This document shows, piece by piece, positions 36,163 through 49,158 of a stretch of DNA of 64,000 bases. A program made the translations under genes and the position numbers. Positions within the stretch are counted from its first letter, which is position 1. Each line of letters starts with the position of its first letter. Under the pieces are notes generated by a model. That model was given only the letters and a program-made list of their open reading frames with translations, was not told the origin of the DNA and did not search any database. Origin of the DNA: Aotearoamyces nothofagi (lineage: Eukaryota; Ascomycota; Leotiomycetes; Leotiales; Tympanidaceae); contig JADDTR010000033.1 of NCBI GenBank assembly GCA_015345905.1, positions 162,338 to 226,337 of the forward strand, read 5' to 3'.

Positions 36163-37060
36163 ATGACGATCGTGGTCACTCCGCTTCAAGAGGCAGACAT
36201 ACCCGGAGCTATCACAACGATTCAGGAGGCTTTTGCATTCGACCCTTATAATCTATGGGTCTATGATGATCGATTAAAGGTTGGAGCATTTCTTATATCA
36301 CAATATTGGTACTGCAAGCAATACCAATTCATTGCATGAGCATTAACGTGCTCCGCCTATCGTTTTGGTCCAGTTATTTACAAAGGCTATTGCTGCCTCT
36401 ACAACATATATTTATGCTGATATGACTAGGTGGACTTGAACCGTAACCGTGTCTCACTTGGGATCCGATGCCATTGGGGAATGCGCAATGCGCTATTCTA
36501 CGTAGCTAAAGAGGAGGGGTCTGACAAGGTCCTCGGAACTTCGATGTGGATGCCTCCCAAAGCTACCAATCAAAAGCCTACATGGAAAGAGTGGCTATGG
36601 GACAGTTGGGAAGGCTGGAGGCTTTGGGGAAGTCAAGTCGCCATGAACCTCTACTATGGCAGAGGTGGACTGAATGTTAAGGTACGCAGGAGGATTCTTC
36701 TATTAAAAAGGCCAAACCGCTTACACTTTGATCTGATAGCGTTATTATATATGGAAAGACCGCCAAGCTCTCGCTCAAAATGAACTCTGGACAGATCCAC
36801 GAGGATACTACTTCCTGAACATCATCACTGTTCTCCCATCTGAGCAGGGTAAAGGTATTGGACGCGCTCTCTTCCAAGAAGTGTTTAAGAAGGCCGATGC
36901 AGAGGGGATCAAGTGCTATCTCGAGAGTAGTCGAGATGAGCCGAACACGAAGATATACGAAGCTATGGGGTTCAAGTTTGTGAAGGGGATGGACTGTGAT
37001 GATGATGGAGTAGTGTGCAAGTTATATTGCATGATAAGAGAGCCAAAGGTCACAGGATAA
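36163..37060 (+). CDS. GNAT-family N-acetyltransferase
   Basis: Acetyl-CoA-dependent acyltransferase with an unknown acceptor. I place three exons at 36163-36279, 36430-36681 and 36740-37060, giving 229 residues. Exon 1 carries the opening strand (VVTPLQEADIPGAITTIQEAF), exon 2 SLGIRCHWGMRNALFYVAKEE, and exon 3 the core GNAT motif A (YYFLNIITVLPSEQGKGIGRALFQEVF, with the QGKGIG acetyl-CoA pyrophosphate loop). Motif B follows (CYLESSRDEPNTKIYEAMGFKFV). This arrangement is typical of a large group of fungal GNATs annotated as hypothetical. Intron 1 is 150 bp with donor GTTGGA, less canonical than the other donors here; phase and family fit support it. Confidence 0.88.
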
Positions 37061-38309
37061 GTAGAAGATTCAATACAGTAGAATAAATATTAATGGGCCT
37101 ACTACGTCCTCTGTAGCGTCTAGACCCTTTAATTATATATATACAGTATGGTTGCTACCTGCGGCTCCTCCTTCCGTTGACTGGGATTGGGGCGCGTGAC
37201 CGTGTCTACATAGGAGTAACGAAATTTGAACATCCACTCGCGAAACTACTACGGCTTGCTTGCCTAAGCGCACTCCAACAGTTGCTATAACAGGTAAACC
37301 GTAAACGCGAGCATTATACGATTCTTGCAAGAAGTACATTCTTGTAGTTGAAGATCGAGGCTGTCGCGATTGTTAGCTAAAAGCGCCTCTGACACAGCGG
37401 ATGAGAGCCTATAATCGCTGTACACGACCACAGCTCACATGCAAAGGCAGGGTGTGATGGTATACAACGATAGCTACCCCCTCCCCCGAACAATCCCGCA
37501 ATCCCGCAAAGCCGTAATATTTGGATCAGTTGATCGCGGTGCTATGCGGCAATTGGCTGATATCTTTAGTTGATAACTAAGCTAAAGGCCTTGAAAACTA
37601 CACTGGATTTATGGGATTATTCAAGAGGAATAGTCGAGTATAGAAAGTGTTACTGCTGATGGATGATGGACGAGCGAGCGAGCGGTGACGAGATCTACAA
37701 AGATTCAGGATTTTCGGCGTCGCCTCTGTTCCGCGAACCGCCAGTCCGTACCAGTACAGACAATATTGTGCTAACCCACTAAATAGCGCCTGGGGTAAGG
37801 CACAGTACCTGGTGGCAGCTCGTCATAGAAATGACAGCGCCATGACACGACAGCTCCACGCGCCGTTAAACCGGCCGGAGCGTCGGAAGCGGTGATTCTG
37901 ACTTTCGAGCTAGCAGCCACCCAAACCGGTCGGATGGATGGTACCGGAGAAAAGTGATAGAAGGAAAAGATGAGGAGAGTGCTCTAGAGGCAGATCTCAT
38001 CTCTATGCATGCTTGGCAATTGTTACAGCTGCTCTTATAACAACAGCTTGCGGTGCATAAATTTTAGAAGTGCTGGTGGAAAGGTCTGTTATTCGCGCAC
38101 AGGACCCAGTGTTAACCGGGCATGCTTGCGACTGCTTTTTTAGCATCGAATTAGGCCAATAAGTAGCTGCGCCCCCCATGTAGCTCCATATCGCCTAATT
38201 GAAGGCCTTATCTCTCAGCTTTACTGACTTTACTACCTCTGATTTTTTGACGACGGAACATAATTATATCTCCACTCTACGCCCTACGGCTCCTCACACA
38301 TCGTGAAGC
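37061..38309. other. Spacer upstream of NADH dehydrogenase
   Basis: Spacer of 1.25 kb, AT-rich at 37080-37145, otherwise featureless. It should contain the promoter of the NADH dehydrogenase gene. No gene is seen. Confidence 0.5.
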
Positions 38310-40161
38310 ATGGCTTCAACAATGAAAGCTACGATGAGACTCCAGTCCCAATCGATTGGCCTCAGAACTACGGCGTGTCGATCGTTTGCGACGTCATCCC
38401 AGCTGTCTCTCGTTCGCATCAGACCTTGCTCTCGAAATTTCCTCGACAAGAGCAGGCTCGGTCAGAGCTTCCGCAGGGGCTATTCTGAACTGAAGCCTAC
38501 TGCGCCTGTCGCAGCAGCAAAGCCTCGAAGATTTCGCACCTTAAGATGGATTTGGAGAGCTACTTATATCTCCCTCTTAGGAGGCATTGCATACATGTCA
38601 TACGGTGTTTATGAGCTTCGGAACCCGGAGGATCAACAGGTGGTTGATTCTACCAAGCAGAACCTTGTTATCTTGGGTATGTTATAATGGCGATTGGTAC
38701 TTTTGTTTCCGGCTCTAAATGTAATCACAGGTACTGGCTGGGGAGCTGTCTCCCTTCTCAAAAAGCTCGACACCGAGAACTATAATGTCATTGTAATTTC
38801 GCCTAGAAACTACTTCCTCTTCACACCACTCCTTCCCTCATGTACTACCGGTACTATTGAGCATCGATCAATCATGGAACCTATTCGAAGTATATTGAGA
38901 CATAAGAAAGCTGCGGTAAAATACTACGAGGCTGAAGCTAGCAAAATTGATCACATTAGAAAGGTTGTAAAGATTGATGATAATTCGGATATCAAGGGTA
39001 GCTCTGCTACCACTGAGATCCCCTATGATAAGCTAGTTATTGCTGTTGGTGCTGAAAATGCAACCTTCGGCATCCCCGGAGTCAGGGAACATGCGTGCTT
39101 CTTGAAGGAAATTGGTGATGCCCAGCATATTCGTAAGCGCATTATGGACTGTGTTGAGACTGCGACATTTAAGGATCAAGCACCGGAAGAAGTTGCACGC
39201 CTTCTTCACATGGTAGTTGTTGGTGGTGGTCCCACCGGCGTTGAGTTTGCGGGAGAACTGCAAGATTTCTTCGACCAAGATATCAAAAAGTGGATTCCAG
39301 AGATCAGCGACAAATTCAAGGTTACATTGATCGAAGCACTGCCCAATGTTTTGCCCATGTTCTCGAAGCAGCTAATCGAATACACCGAATCAACCTTCAA
39401 GGAGGAGAAGATCACCATCAAGACCAAGACTGCTGTCAAGAAGGTCACAGATAAGACGGTTGAAGCGGAGGCGACTGGGCCCGACGGAAAGAAGTCCACT
39501 GAGGTCATGCCATATGGTTTGCTCGTATGGGCGACAGGTAATGCTGTCCGCCCCGTCATCAGGGATCTCATGTCCCAGATTCCAGCCCAGAAGGATTCAC
39601 GAAGAGGTCTTGCTGTCAATGAATATCTCGTTGTCCAAGGCACCAAAGACATCTGGGCCACTGGTGATTGTGCTGTAGCAGGATATGCGCCAACTGCACA
39701 GGTTGCCTCACAGGAAGGTGCTTTTCTTGCTCGTCTTTTCAATACTATGGCCAAAACTGAGGCTATCGAAAGTCAGATAGAAAATTTGAGCACTTCTCTA
39801 AACATTAAGCCTGGCGATGCAGCAGGTACCGCAGTGGAGCTTGAGTCTCTGCAGAAGCAACTCCGCAGAATTAAGGACATTAAGCCTTTCCACTACAGCC
39901 ATCAAGGCTCTTTAGCTTACATTGGAAGCGAGAGAGCTGTTGCAGATGTTAGCTGGTTCAACGGCAACTTTGCTACTGGCGGTGGATTGACGTATTTGTT
40001 CTGGAGAAGTGCGTACTTGAGCATGTGCTTTAGCAGTAAGTTGATTAGCGATACCTTATGAAATCATTCTTAACTAATATTATATAGCACGCAATCGCGT
40101 ACTTGTCGTGTTAGATTGGTTGAAATCCAAGGCCTTTGGCAGAGACGTCTCGCGAGAGTAA
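38310..40161 (+). CDS. NDE1: Mitochondrial alternative (type II) NADH dehydrogenase
   Basis: Non-proton-pumping NADH:ubiquinone oxidoreductase of the mitochondrial inner membrane. I place three exons at 38310-38676, 38731-40035 and 40088-40161, giving 581 residues. A basic, Ser/Arg-rich presequence (about 1-75) is followed by a hydrophobic segment (TYISLLGGIAYMSYGVY, about 90-106), as in inner-membrane-anchored forms. The first dinucleotide fold LVILGTGWGA is interrupted by intron 1 inside a Gly codon. The second, VVVGGGPTGVEFAGEL, starts at Gly287. The C-terminal WFNGNFATGGGLTYLFWRSAYL and RNRVLVVLDWLKSKAFGRD are typical membrane-binding ends. No EF-hand insert is visible. External versus internal face (NDE or NDI) cannot be settled from sequence, so the symbol is tentative. 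It lies 440 bp upstream of COX4. Confidence 0.92.
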
Positions 40162-40603
40162 GCAAGTCCGTTGTAGATGGGGCCATCACATTAGCTATGG
40201 GTGTAAACAGCCTTTCTTTTTTTATGATTATTGGGATAGACTGGCTGGTTCTTGTATAATTGTGCAGAGAAGTGGTTGCTGCTGTTGAAGGGGACGATGC
40301 GTGTAGTAATCCAGAAAAAGTAGAAACTCTGCGGACGGAAGACAATTGTATTTGAATAATTTCCCTCCCCCTCGTCCCCCAACTGATTTACCCTAGCGCT
40401 ATGTTTTAAAAGTGCTATTGTTGAGCTATAAACCGCGTGATTTGAATCAGCGGAACGGTAATTCGGCAGATACGTCAACAGTCACGTGCTCTCCACTTTG
40501 CCCTGCCTGGGGCATGAAGCTAATCAGACGAGCTTCTTTTGAGGACTCGCAACTGGATCGAACCACCTCTACCCTCAATAAGACTTCAGCGATTGTTCTC
40601 ACA
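40162..40603 (+). promoter_or_regulatory. NDE1 3' / COX4 5' interval
   Basis: The 442 bp between two tandem respiratory-chain genes. It must hold the terminator of the first and the promoter of the second. No motif is assigned. Confidence 0.4.
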
Positions 40604-41609
40604 ATGTTTCTCCAACGATCCGCCATATCCGCCGTGCGCCGAGCGGCCATCAGTCCAATTGTGAAGCGGAGCTTCAGTTCTTCATTCGTTCGCCGTACGT
40701 TTCCCCAGAAGTTCAAGGAATCCGGGGATGCGGGATTGTGGACTGATAATTATTTTGTGTTTAGTTGATGTCGGAACGACAACTGTTAGCGGGAATGATA
40801 GCGGGAAGATCAAGAAGTTCCAAGGTATGCAAATTCGATCTTTACGAGGCCAATTGATTGCTGCTGCCGGCTGTTAAGAGAGAGATGATATAGGCGAGTG
40901 AGGATGCTTAAGCTTGGAGATTTGGCAAGAAAGGATGATCGCCTGGGGACAATTTGTCAGAGAGTTACGCTGATTGAGCGCTTTATCATAGAGATTAAAT
41001 CCGACATCGACCTCCTCCCACCGGGAGCTGCACCTGGTACCGTACCTACCGATCTCGAGCAAGCGACAGGTCTCGAGCGATTGGAGATCTTGGGGAAGAT
41101 GCAGGGTATTGATGTCTTCGACATGAAGCCATTGGATGCAAGCCGTAAAGGTACGATATAATTATCTGCCATTCCCCCGCCAGATGGTGCCAGATATGAT
41201 GGATCATCTCCATGGAATGACATAATTATTACTTCTGAGAGCAGAATGCTGATACAACAACACAGGCACCCTCGACAACCCCATTATCGTCAAGTCCTTC
41301 GGTGCTGAGCAATACGCCGGCTGCACCGGCTACCCTGCCGACTCACACATCACCATCTGGCTTACCGTACGTTGCCCTCCCTATGTTCATGAAAAGCAAC
41401 AACCCCACTAATCTTGCTTCCAGATGACCCGCGAACGCCCCGTTGAGCGTTGCCCAGAGTGTGGTAACGTCCTAAAGATGGAGTACATCGGTCCGACTGA
41501 AGACGCCCACGCACACGACCACGGCCACGAGCATCATGCTGACGGAGCTCACCCCTACGATGGCGAGGCCAAAACGTTTGCTGATTTCGTGAAGCCTGAG
41601 TACAGATAG
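40604..41609 (+). CDS. COX4: Cytochrome c oxidase subunit IV (mammalian COX5B homologue)
   Basis: Nuclear-encoded zinc-binding subunit of respiratory complex IV on the matrix side of the mitochondrial inner membrane. I place five exons at 40604-40694, 40765-40824, 40992-41150, 41266-41366 and 41424-41609, giving 198 residues. A cleavable presequence (MFLQRSAISAVRRAA..., basic with no acids) leads into LLPPGAAPGTVPTDLEQATGLERLEI. The conserved core follows (DNPIIVKSFGAEQYAGCTGYP, HITIWLTM, ERPVERCPECGNVLKMEYIG), with the CxxC and earlier Cys that bind zinc. The C-terminus has a His-rich insert before the conserved end DFVKPEYR. Intron 2 (167 bp) contains an in-frame stop and must be removed to join KKFQE to IKSDIDLLPP. 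Confidence 0.95.
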
Positions 41610-42490
41610 ATGATTTTGATAGTTGCTTATTGCGTTGATGGGGAGCGATCTGTACAGTGAGATGAAGTGCTACGCATGCCGTAGAGCTGTAGTATAGGAG
41701 AATGAAATCTAAGTTTGTTACATCTACGGAATGTGTTACATATGTAGATTCTTGATTTGTGCAATTGTGAATAATATCCGGAACTCGATAAGAAGGCATC
41801 ATCATGGAGTTGTCCGTATCACATAAAGGCATTTAAGACTTTCTGATTGCATCAATTTTATTTTATTTAGTGTGTAGCCATTTTGTGCAAGATAGCCTCA
41901 TCTGCATACAAAGTATGAGTAGAAACGGGTCTGCAATGGCCATCTCATATACAGAGCTCTAGAACCCCGTTGAGCAAAGTGCCCCGTGCTATAGCCATAG
42001 ATCGATGGTTGTATAGGTGAACGAGTCGAGCGGGACCAAGTGAAGGCAAGAGGCGGCTCACAGATGTTGTGAAATTAGTGCCTCTTCCTTAATATTTATA
42101 TTTGTAACTATCGTATTGCGTGTGTGTGCTGTATTGTTCCGTGAATTCGTAAGCCAGTTAGTACGCCGTAGCGAAATAATGTATGTCTATGTGGAACAAA
42201 AGCGTAAGTCCTGCTGGGATTCTCCAGGCGTAGCTCCATGTGTACAATCAGCAGGTGTTCCAATGTCAAGTCTTGAGGACGAAACGAAGGAGCAAAGATG
42301 ATGCGCTGCCATGGAGGTGACTGCGTAGTCGGAAATGAAGAACTTTTTGTGAATGCAACGTGTCCCACCATTTCGCCAACCTCTAGAAAGAAGAGAAGGG
42401 TTCTAAAGAAAGACAACCACGAAGAGAAGCCATAAATATAGTCATTTCATTAAGAAAACGACTACCAAATTGTGATGGATAGGCAATTGA
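41610..42490. other. Convergent spacer COX4 / HMT1
   Basis: Spacer of 0.88 kb between two 3' ends. Short open frames near 42108-42416 carry no motif. Nothing else is supportable. Confidence 0.5.
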
Positions 42491-45400
42491 TTAAGGGTGA
42501 CCAGCCGGCTTGCCATCATCAGTGCTTCCACGAACAAGGTGAGCAGCACCACGAAATCCTTCGGCAGCAAGGCCGAGTGCACGGCCAGCGATTCCAGGAG
42601 GCGAATTATGGGCAGTGGCACCAGAACTGGACTCGTTTTCGTTTTCGGAGACTTCCTCGCTGTCGGCGCCATCACGGCTTCCTAGACGCTTAAGAGCCTC
42701 TTCACGGAGAGCAGCGGCACGATCGTTGAGAAGACGGGCCTCCTCGGCAGCTTGCTCGGCGCGGATCTGCTTCTTCCACATGGTCGCATAGCGGCCTTTT
42801 TTGGCCAGGAGTTCGTCGTGAGTACCTGATTCAGAAACAGCACCCTGATGGAGAACAAGGATCTGGTCGGCGCGAGTGATAGTAGACAAGCGGTGACTGT
42901 ATAATATTAGCATTGTGCATATTATCTTTCATATATTAATTAGACTTACGCGATGACGAGCATAGTACGGCCCTCGGAGAGCTTCGTGAGTGCTTCCTGA
43001 ATGTTCTGCTCAGTTTCAGAGTCCAGTGCTGCGGTTGCCTCATCAAGCATTATGATCCGCGGATTCTTTAAGATTGTACGGGCAATAGCAACTCGCTGCT
43101 TCTCGCCACCACTCAGTCGAAGTCCGCGCTCGCCAACCTTGGTCTCGTATCCATCTGGAAAAGCTAGAATCTTATCGTGAATGCTAGCGGCGCGGCATGC
43201 GTTATATATATCCTCCTTCGTAGCGTCTTGATTGGCGTAGCGAAGGTTATACATGAGAGTCTCGTTGAAGAGGATAGTGTCCTGTGGTACGACTCCAATG
43301 TGGCTACGTAGAGATTTGATGGTAATGTTGCGTATATCATGTCCATCAACCTGAATGCTGCCATCTTGTGGATTGTAGAAGCGGAATAGAAGTCTGAAAA
43401 CAGTTGACTTGCCACCACCAGACTCTCCAACAAGAGCGGTCGTAGTTCCAGGAGGGCAGGTGAAGCTAAGATTCTCCAATGCTGGCTTACGCTGATCGTA
43501 TGAGAACTTGACATTTTCGAAACGGATCTGACCCTCGCAGCTGGGCATCTCCTTGGCACCATCCTCATCAATGACAGAGGGCTGCTCGTTGAAGAGTTCA
43601 AGCAGGCGCTCACCGCTAATCATGGCGCTTTGTACACTTCGATAGAAAGTCCCAAAGAAGTTTAGAGGTTGCTGAAGCTGAGACATGTACGTCAGGAGGG
43701 TAACAAACTGTCCGACAGGGCGTTGGCCTGTGGTGACCTGGAATGCAGCAATGAAGGAGACGACCAGTAATCCAAGCATAAAGACAAGATTCTGAGCGAC
43801 GTTCATCATGTTTAGTGACAACAGAACCTGATACTCTGCTTTTTGATAGTTGTCGACAGCGCCTTTGTAGCGTCCAAACTCGTAATCTTCCGCGCCGAAG
43901 TATTTGACGGTCTCATATGACATAATCGAGTCATTCTTTACTGCATCTTCCTCTCTGTCTGCATTTATCATGCGCCGTCGTTGCTCTGCTCGTAACTGCG
44001 CCAGACGAATAGTTACATACAAGTACCAGAACGTGACAATGGCGATAGTCAGCGAGTAGTATACGTCGTATGATACGTTGAAATAGACGATAGCAACGCC
44101 AAGATCAATTAGCATGGGCAAGACTTGGAAGGTGACCTGCTCGAGGAACGTGTTGATAGCAGCACCTTTGCTAAGAGCAGATAGCACCTCGCCGGTACGC
44201 TTGCCAAGATGAAACTCTAGGCTGAGGCCATGGACGTGCTCAAACGAAGCTGTCGATAGAGCGCTGTAGGAGTATTGTGATACAGGGATCCATAGAACAG
44301 ATCTCAAGGCTCCGAGAAATCCAGACGGTCCTTGTAATATTTTGAAAACGATCAAGAGAGAAATAGATAGCCAGGGCATGCCGGCGGCTTCGCCCTCTTG
44401 ACCAGCCGTGAGCTCGTCGGTGACAATTCCAACCTGGATAGGCACGAATATGTTGATAGCTCTCTGTGCGATGACAAGGAAAAAACAGATAACTACCGTA
44501 AGCTGAAGTCGAAGGGACCTGCTTGGCCAAAGGTACGGAAAGAAGAGAGAATAGCCACGGATATATTCCCACCAGCTTCTCGAAGGTGCTGTCGTTGGCC
44601 TATAAAATGCTGCTGATTCAGCAGGAGCTGAACCACCGGCGCTACCACCATTGGAAGTGCCATTTGGGCTGCCATTCTGGGACGGTTCAGCACAAGATCC
44701 ATTCCCAGCAGAGGCGCCATTCTCAACCACGGTGCCGTTCCTATTCTCGGTATTGTTGCCATTGAGGAGAGGAGTGCGTTCATCCGCGATTGCACGATTA
44801 TACTGCTGTGAATGCTTCCGATTGGTATTGATACGTTCGACGGCAAAGAGGGTGTACAACACGAGACAAATGATTAGTAGGAAGACCCTCGTACCGTCCA
44901 AGACCATTTCCACAATCTCCCACTGATTGGCTGATTTAGATAATCTCTTTCCTTTGTAAAGTGGGTTCATGTCAAGATGTGTATGCGTGTAAAGGTCAAG
45001 GGACATTCCAAGGAGTACGAGTTCTGGAACAAGTGCCACGCTCCATGTGATAAAGTGGACGATGCTTGGCGATGGGAATGTATCAACCAATGAAATTAGG
45101 AACAGAGAATAGAGGAAGGCAGAGCCTATAACGTATGTCTACAGACCAGATGTCAGTTCTGGCCATGAAATAATTAAGCTATACTTACAGCTGCTGCTTC
45201 GCCGCACCACCAGCCATTTTCGCGTTCGGCGAGAGCATGCGCTATGATGTTGATGGCGTTGCCAACAAACGTAAGAATGATTCCTCCAGAGATCCAGCAG
45301 AAGACAAGGCTACGGATAAGGCCAAATCCTTCCAGTTTTGGTTTCTTTCCAGCATTCACAGTGGCACGATTGCTTGGAAGAGGCTTGCCACCCGGGCCAG

Positions 45401-45590
45401 TATGCTTGGATTCGGAGGATGAATTTGAAGAAGAGATCGGAGCAGTGGCGATGCTATGAACGACGAAAGTAATCACAAACACAGCTCCGAGAACGATTGG
45501 GTATAGGAACTGTGTACGTTTTAGAATGGTTCTTGCAGTCTCCTCTGAGACCCAAGAGGTAGAGTCGTTGAGGGCGTCGATGGGAGCCAT
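42491..45590 (-). CDS. HMT1: HMT1-type vacuolar half-ABC transporter
   Basis: ABC half-transporter of the ATM/HMT (ABCB) group. Relatives in fission yeast load phytochelatins/glutathione conjugates into the vacuole and give cadmium tolerance. I place three exons at 45590-45189, 45138-42950 and 42896-42491, giving 998 residues. An N-terminal block of extra TM helices is typical of HMT1. It is followed by a Gly/Asn/Ser-rich linker, the six-helix ABC membrane domain ([23 protein letters not shown] onward) and one nucleotide-binding domain: Walker [10 protein letters not shown] (about residue 705), signature [13 protein letters not shown], Walker [14 protein letters not shown], and the H-loop HRLST created at the exon 2/3 junction. 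A charged C-terminal tail follows. Introns are 50 and 53 bp. The cargo is inferred from the family only. Confidence 0.93.
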
Positions 45591-48500
45591 GATGCCTATC
45601 GACGTGGATCTTCCTCCTCTTTACTTCAATGAGCTGGAGTTTTGAACTTTACACGCGTTCATGGCACATATGGTAGGGTGGTAGAGATCGAGAATTGGTA
45701 ACGTATGGTGGCGATGATGTCGAAGTGAAGTGAAGTTGCCACTAATAATCCGAGCGATCTAGTAGACAGCCTAATTAATGTCGGCCTGAGATCAGCCTCT
45801 GTGTCCGAGTATTACAGTAGGAAAGATGGGGATTGGGATGGTGTTGTCGAGAAGGTAAGGGAGCTTGGTCCTGCGTCGAAGGCGTGTCTAGCTGTGAGTG
45901 GTGTAGGGAATTCGACCCTCGAAGGCAATTGAGAACCTGGGCTCCCGAAAGGCCGAATGTCGACGGCAGCTCTGTCGTAAGCTTTCGGAGACCTACTTGA
46001 TTCCTCCACCTCCCCGTGAGAACAGTTGGATAGTTTCGAATCAAAAGAGAGAATGTGTGCGGAAGATGCTTTCGACCCCAATAATAAGTGCTTTGAACTT
46101 CCTATCAGCGTGCTTCACCGCCAAAGGCAGAATTCGGCTTGCTGCTCTAAGCCCGTCTCGGAGCTTGCCCACTCACGTTTGCTTGCGATAACGACCCTGA
46201 ACCTAGCTTAACCAATGCATTCGGGTTTCGGCGAGGGGTCCCATTGGCCGTGGCATTTGTTTGCCCTAACTTCTGCTTCTCATCGAAAGCCAAGCAGCGA
46301 CGTCGAGGACAGGCATTTCGAGAGCAAACAATCCATCGTCCGGCCCTGGCCTGGAGGGCCTCCTGGTCATATGCGCAGCCCTGGCAGCTCGACGATGGCC
46401 TGGGCGGGCACGCGAGACGGCGGGGTTCCCCAATGAGGCTCGCTCTTATGCCGAGGATGATCTCCAGCAGCCTTCCATGAAATCCCACCGCGGGATCTGT
46501 CTCAGGTATCGCAATTACAACCCTGGACCCCCGTCACGGCGTCACATCCTCATGCTCCGGGGCTGCGCTTTCGCATGGCCAGAGGCTCTCCCTGTCGCCG
46601 GGACGGCTGTAGCATAGGAATCACGCTTGACTTACAGAATGACATCTGGCCCCATGAAATCGGATGCATCCTCACCTAGCACCACGGCAGGACTTCCAGG
46701 GCGATTCTGATGATCCCGACATCTCCCGGCCATTTCGCCCGCTCCTCGTTGCCATCAGGCATAAATCGGTGGTGCCAGGGATGTGGAAAATAATGCCGCC
46801 CGAGCCAGCATTCTCTCACTTGGGCCGTATGCCGGCAACCTGATCGTGCCTTCTCTCGATGGCTGCCCAAGGGGCTCCCAAAGAGGGAGAAAATAACGAA
46901 TGAAACACGAACGGAGAGAAGCTGCTCGTGTGTATTGGGAGAATGGCGAACTTTATATGAGAGTGAGCAATACTACGGTACAGTACATGCATGTGGGTGA
47001 CTTGGTGCTGGTGGATTCTGCAGGCATCCCAAACGGGATTTGGCTGCATGAAAGGGCACGATCTTAACCAAAGCGGGTATTTGATGTGGCAGTGCCAAGT
47101 CTTCAGTATACGGAGCAACCTCCTCAAGCTTTCCTTGCGTGTCCACAAAGCTTGGGGAGGGAGATCTCATATATCATGGCGCTCTGTCTTTTGGTCACGT
47201 GACTGTCTCCGCTGATGTATACGCTCGTCCATGCATACCGTCAAGCATCGCCCTGGTAGGAAGCTCTTTTTTTTCCTTCTGCCATCTATTTCAAGAATGG
47301 TGTCGTTCTCTAAGCCTTTTTAGCTTGTTTTGGTATTGCAGACGAAGGAGACAATGAAAGACCTACCGGGAGGCATGAGTTACGGGCCCTGACCCTGAAG
47401 TCCCGTACTCATCTATCAGCATTGCAAGAATTTTGGGGTCAACTCCAATATACTCATCGTGCCTAAAATGAGGCTATACGATCATTGAATGGAATGGCAT
47501 GAAAGCTGCTGGTTCGATGACGTTTCCGTCCAGAACATTGGGTTGCCAGAGTTGGACGGTGTAGAGGAAGCAATTCATCTGCTATCGGATCATATATAGC
47601 TTCATGAACCGAGATATTCTGTCCGGCGGCTGCGCCTGGTAACTTTGGTCTTCCCGTTCATACAGCAGCAACTGCGGAGAACTTCTTGGACTCTTCAAAC
47701 GGAATAGAAGCAATTGATCTGAGATCATATCATACCTGGTTCCTAAGCCGCAGTGCTTCATATTGAGAGCGCAATGGTTTCACTGTAGGCTTCATCTCGA
47801 TATATTCTATATGCTGTTAGCTTGCTGACGTACCCGCCGAACATGTCTTGGAGCATTCAAGCTTAACAATCACCGGGATGATACAACCTTCGGTATCGGG
47901 GTATTACCTTCCCTACGCTGTTTCCTCAGAGATTTAGTGGGCTTCCTGGCATCGTTGTGAGCGACTATTGCGGTGTTAGGGGATAGGAAGCTCCCAGACG
48001 TCGATGAATTTGGACAATGCACTAGCTCGTCCAACGGCAGCTTTCACGTCTGCTGAAAATCGTCCTTCGTCTGCGCAGAGTGGAGGTGGTGTCTCTGGGG
48101 TTTGCAATCATAGTAGGTATTGTTGTGAGGATGATGAAGAGGAGAAGGTGGTTCATCAGCATCCCGATTAAGAAGGGCCTGGCAGCGTTGCCTAGCAGCG
48201 CTTACAGAGATGGCTCGCAACTTTAACTCTGCTGAAAAGCACTTCCGGAGAGCTTGCCATGCTAACTTGTGAAATACGTAGGTAGAACATACAATCAAAG
48301 AATATTATTATGGTACACAGAGGTCTTAGACTGTTTGTGAGACAGCGTTCATGTTTAAGCTCGCACATCACGGAATCTGGACTACGTGAACGTTCTGGAG
48401 AGCAAAAGCTGACTAAGTTACGTCTATTCTATTCTTTCAAGCCAAGTGGCACAGGCAAATGCAACGCTGTAATTCAAATTACGGCGCATTGTAATAATGC

Positions 48501-49158
48501 ACCGGGGTCCTTTTCTCATTTGAGACAGTGTGTCTGTAAGAAGGTCGTGCTTTGCCAAATCCAGGCATCATCGACATAACGAGCAATGAATCGACCATGT
48601 ACAGTGCATGCTGTAAATCTTTAAAGTAAACCGACTGGTATATAAGGCTGGGATTCGAAATATAGAATGCAGCCATCCGTGTCTGTAAAAGCAATAAAAT
48701 AGAAAAGTGCAAACGGGTATCACGTGCCTTCCAAGACAGTTCTAGACAGGTCACCATTAGAAGCAATGCTTCATCCTACCAGCAACTAAAGCCAAAGAAG
48801 GTAAATGTATCCAGTATATGGAGTTTGAACTATAGTAGCATAGTAACGAATAAACGCCGTTGAGAAAGAAAGCCAAGAAATGTTGATGCTAGCCATCCCG
48901 TTCCAGTCTCAGCCGAGCGACAAGGCTGAAGCCTGAACTCGCAATCGGAACCACCCGCCATTTATCGTCACAATTCTATCCCATACAATAGCAACCACGA
49001 CATCCTCTCGCACATCTCCACGTACCTACACACTTCTCCACCGGTCGCTTGCAATGCCACAGGCCTGTGCTGCCTACTCCGTTCAACTTCAATCGCATAA
49101 GCTCTCGATCAGAGCTCTCGATTAGAGCTTCAAAATCACACGATAAACAGAAAGCATT
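45591..49158. other. Long spacer upstream of HMT1
   Basis: Gap of 3.6 kb between two divergent genes. The stretch 45800-46850 is GC-richer and has overlapping open frames on both strands without recognisable domains. The rest is of average composition. I find no supportable protein or RNA gene. A regulatory region or an unrecognised lncRNA is possible. Confidence 0.45.
49101..49126. repeat. 13 bp tandem duplication in 5' leader
   Basis: Two near-identical 13 bp units (GCTCTCGATCAGA / GCTCTCGATTAGA) 33 bp upstream of the ATG at 49159, presumably in its 5' UTR. Confidence 0.8.

Noticed and set aside
39206-39754. 182-residue minus-strand frame
   Set aside because: Antisense shadow of the NADH dehydrogenase coding sequence.
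40898-41161. 87-residue plus-strand frame starting in COX4 intron 2
   Set aside because: Its first part is intron sequence. The real exon starts at 40992, and splicing from 40824 restores the conserved COX4 protein.
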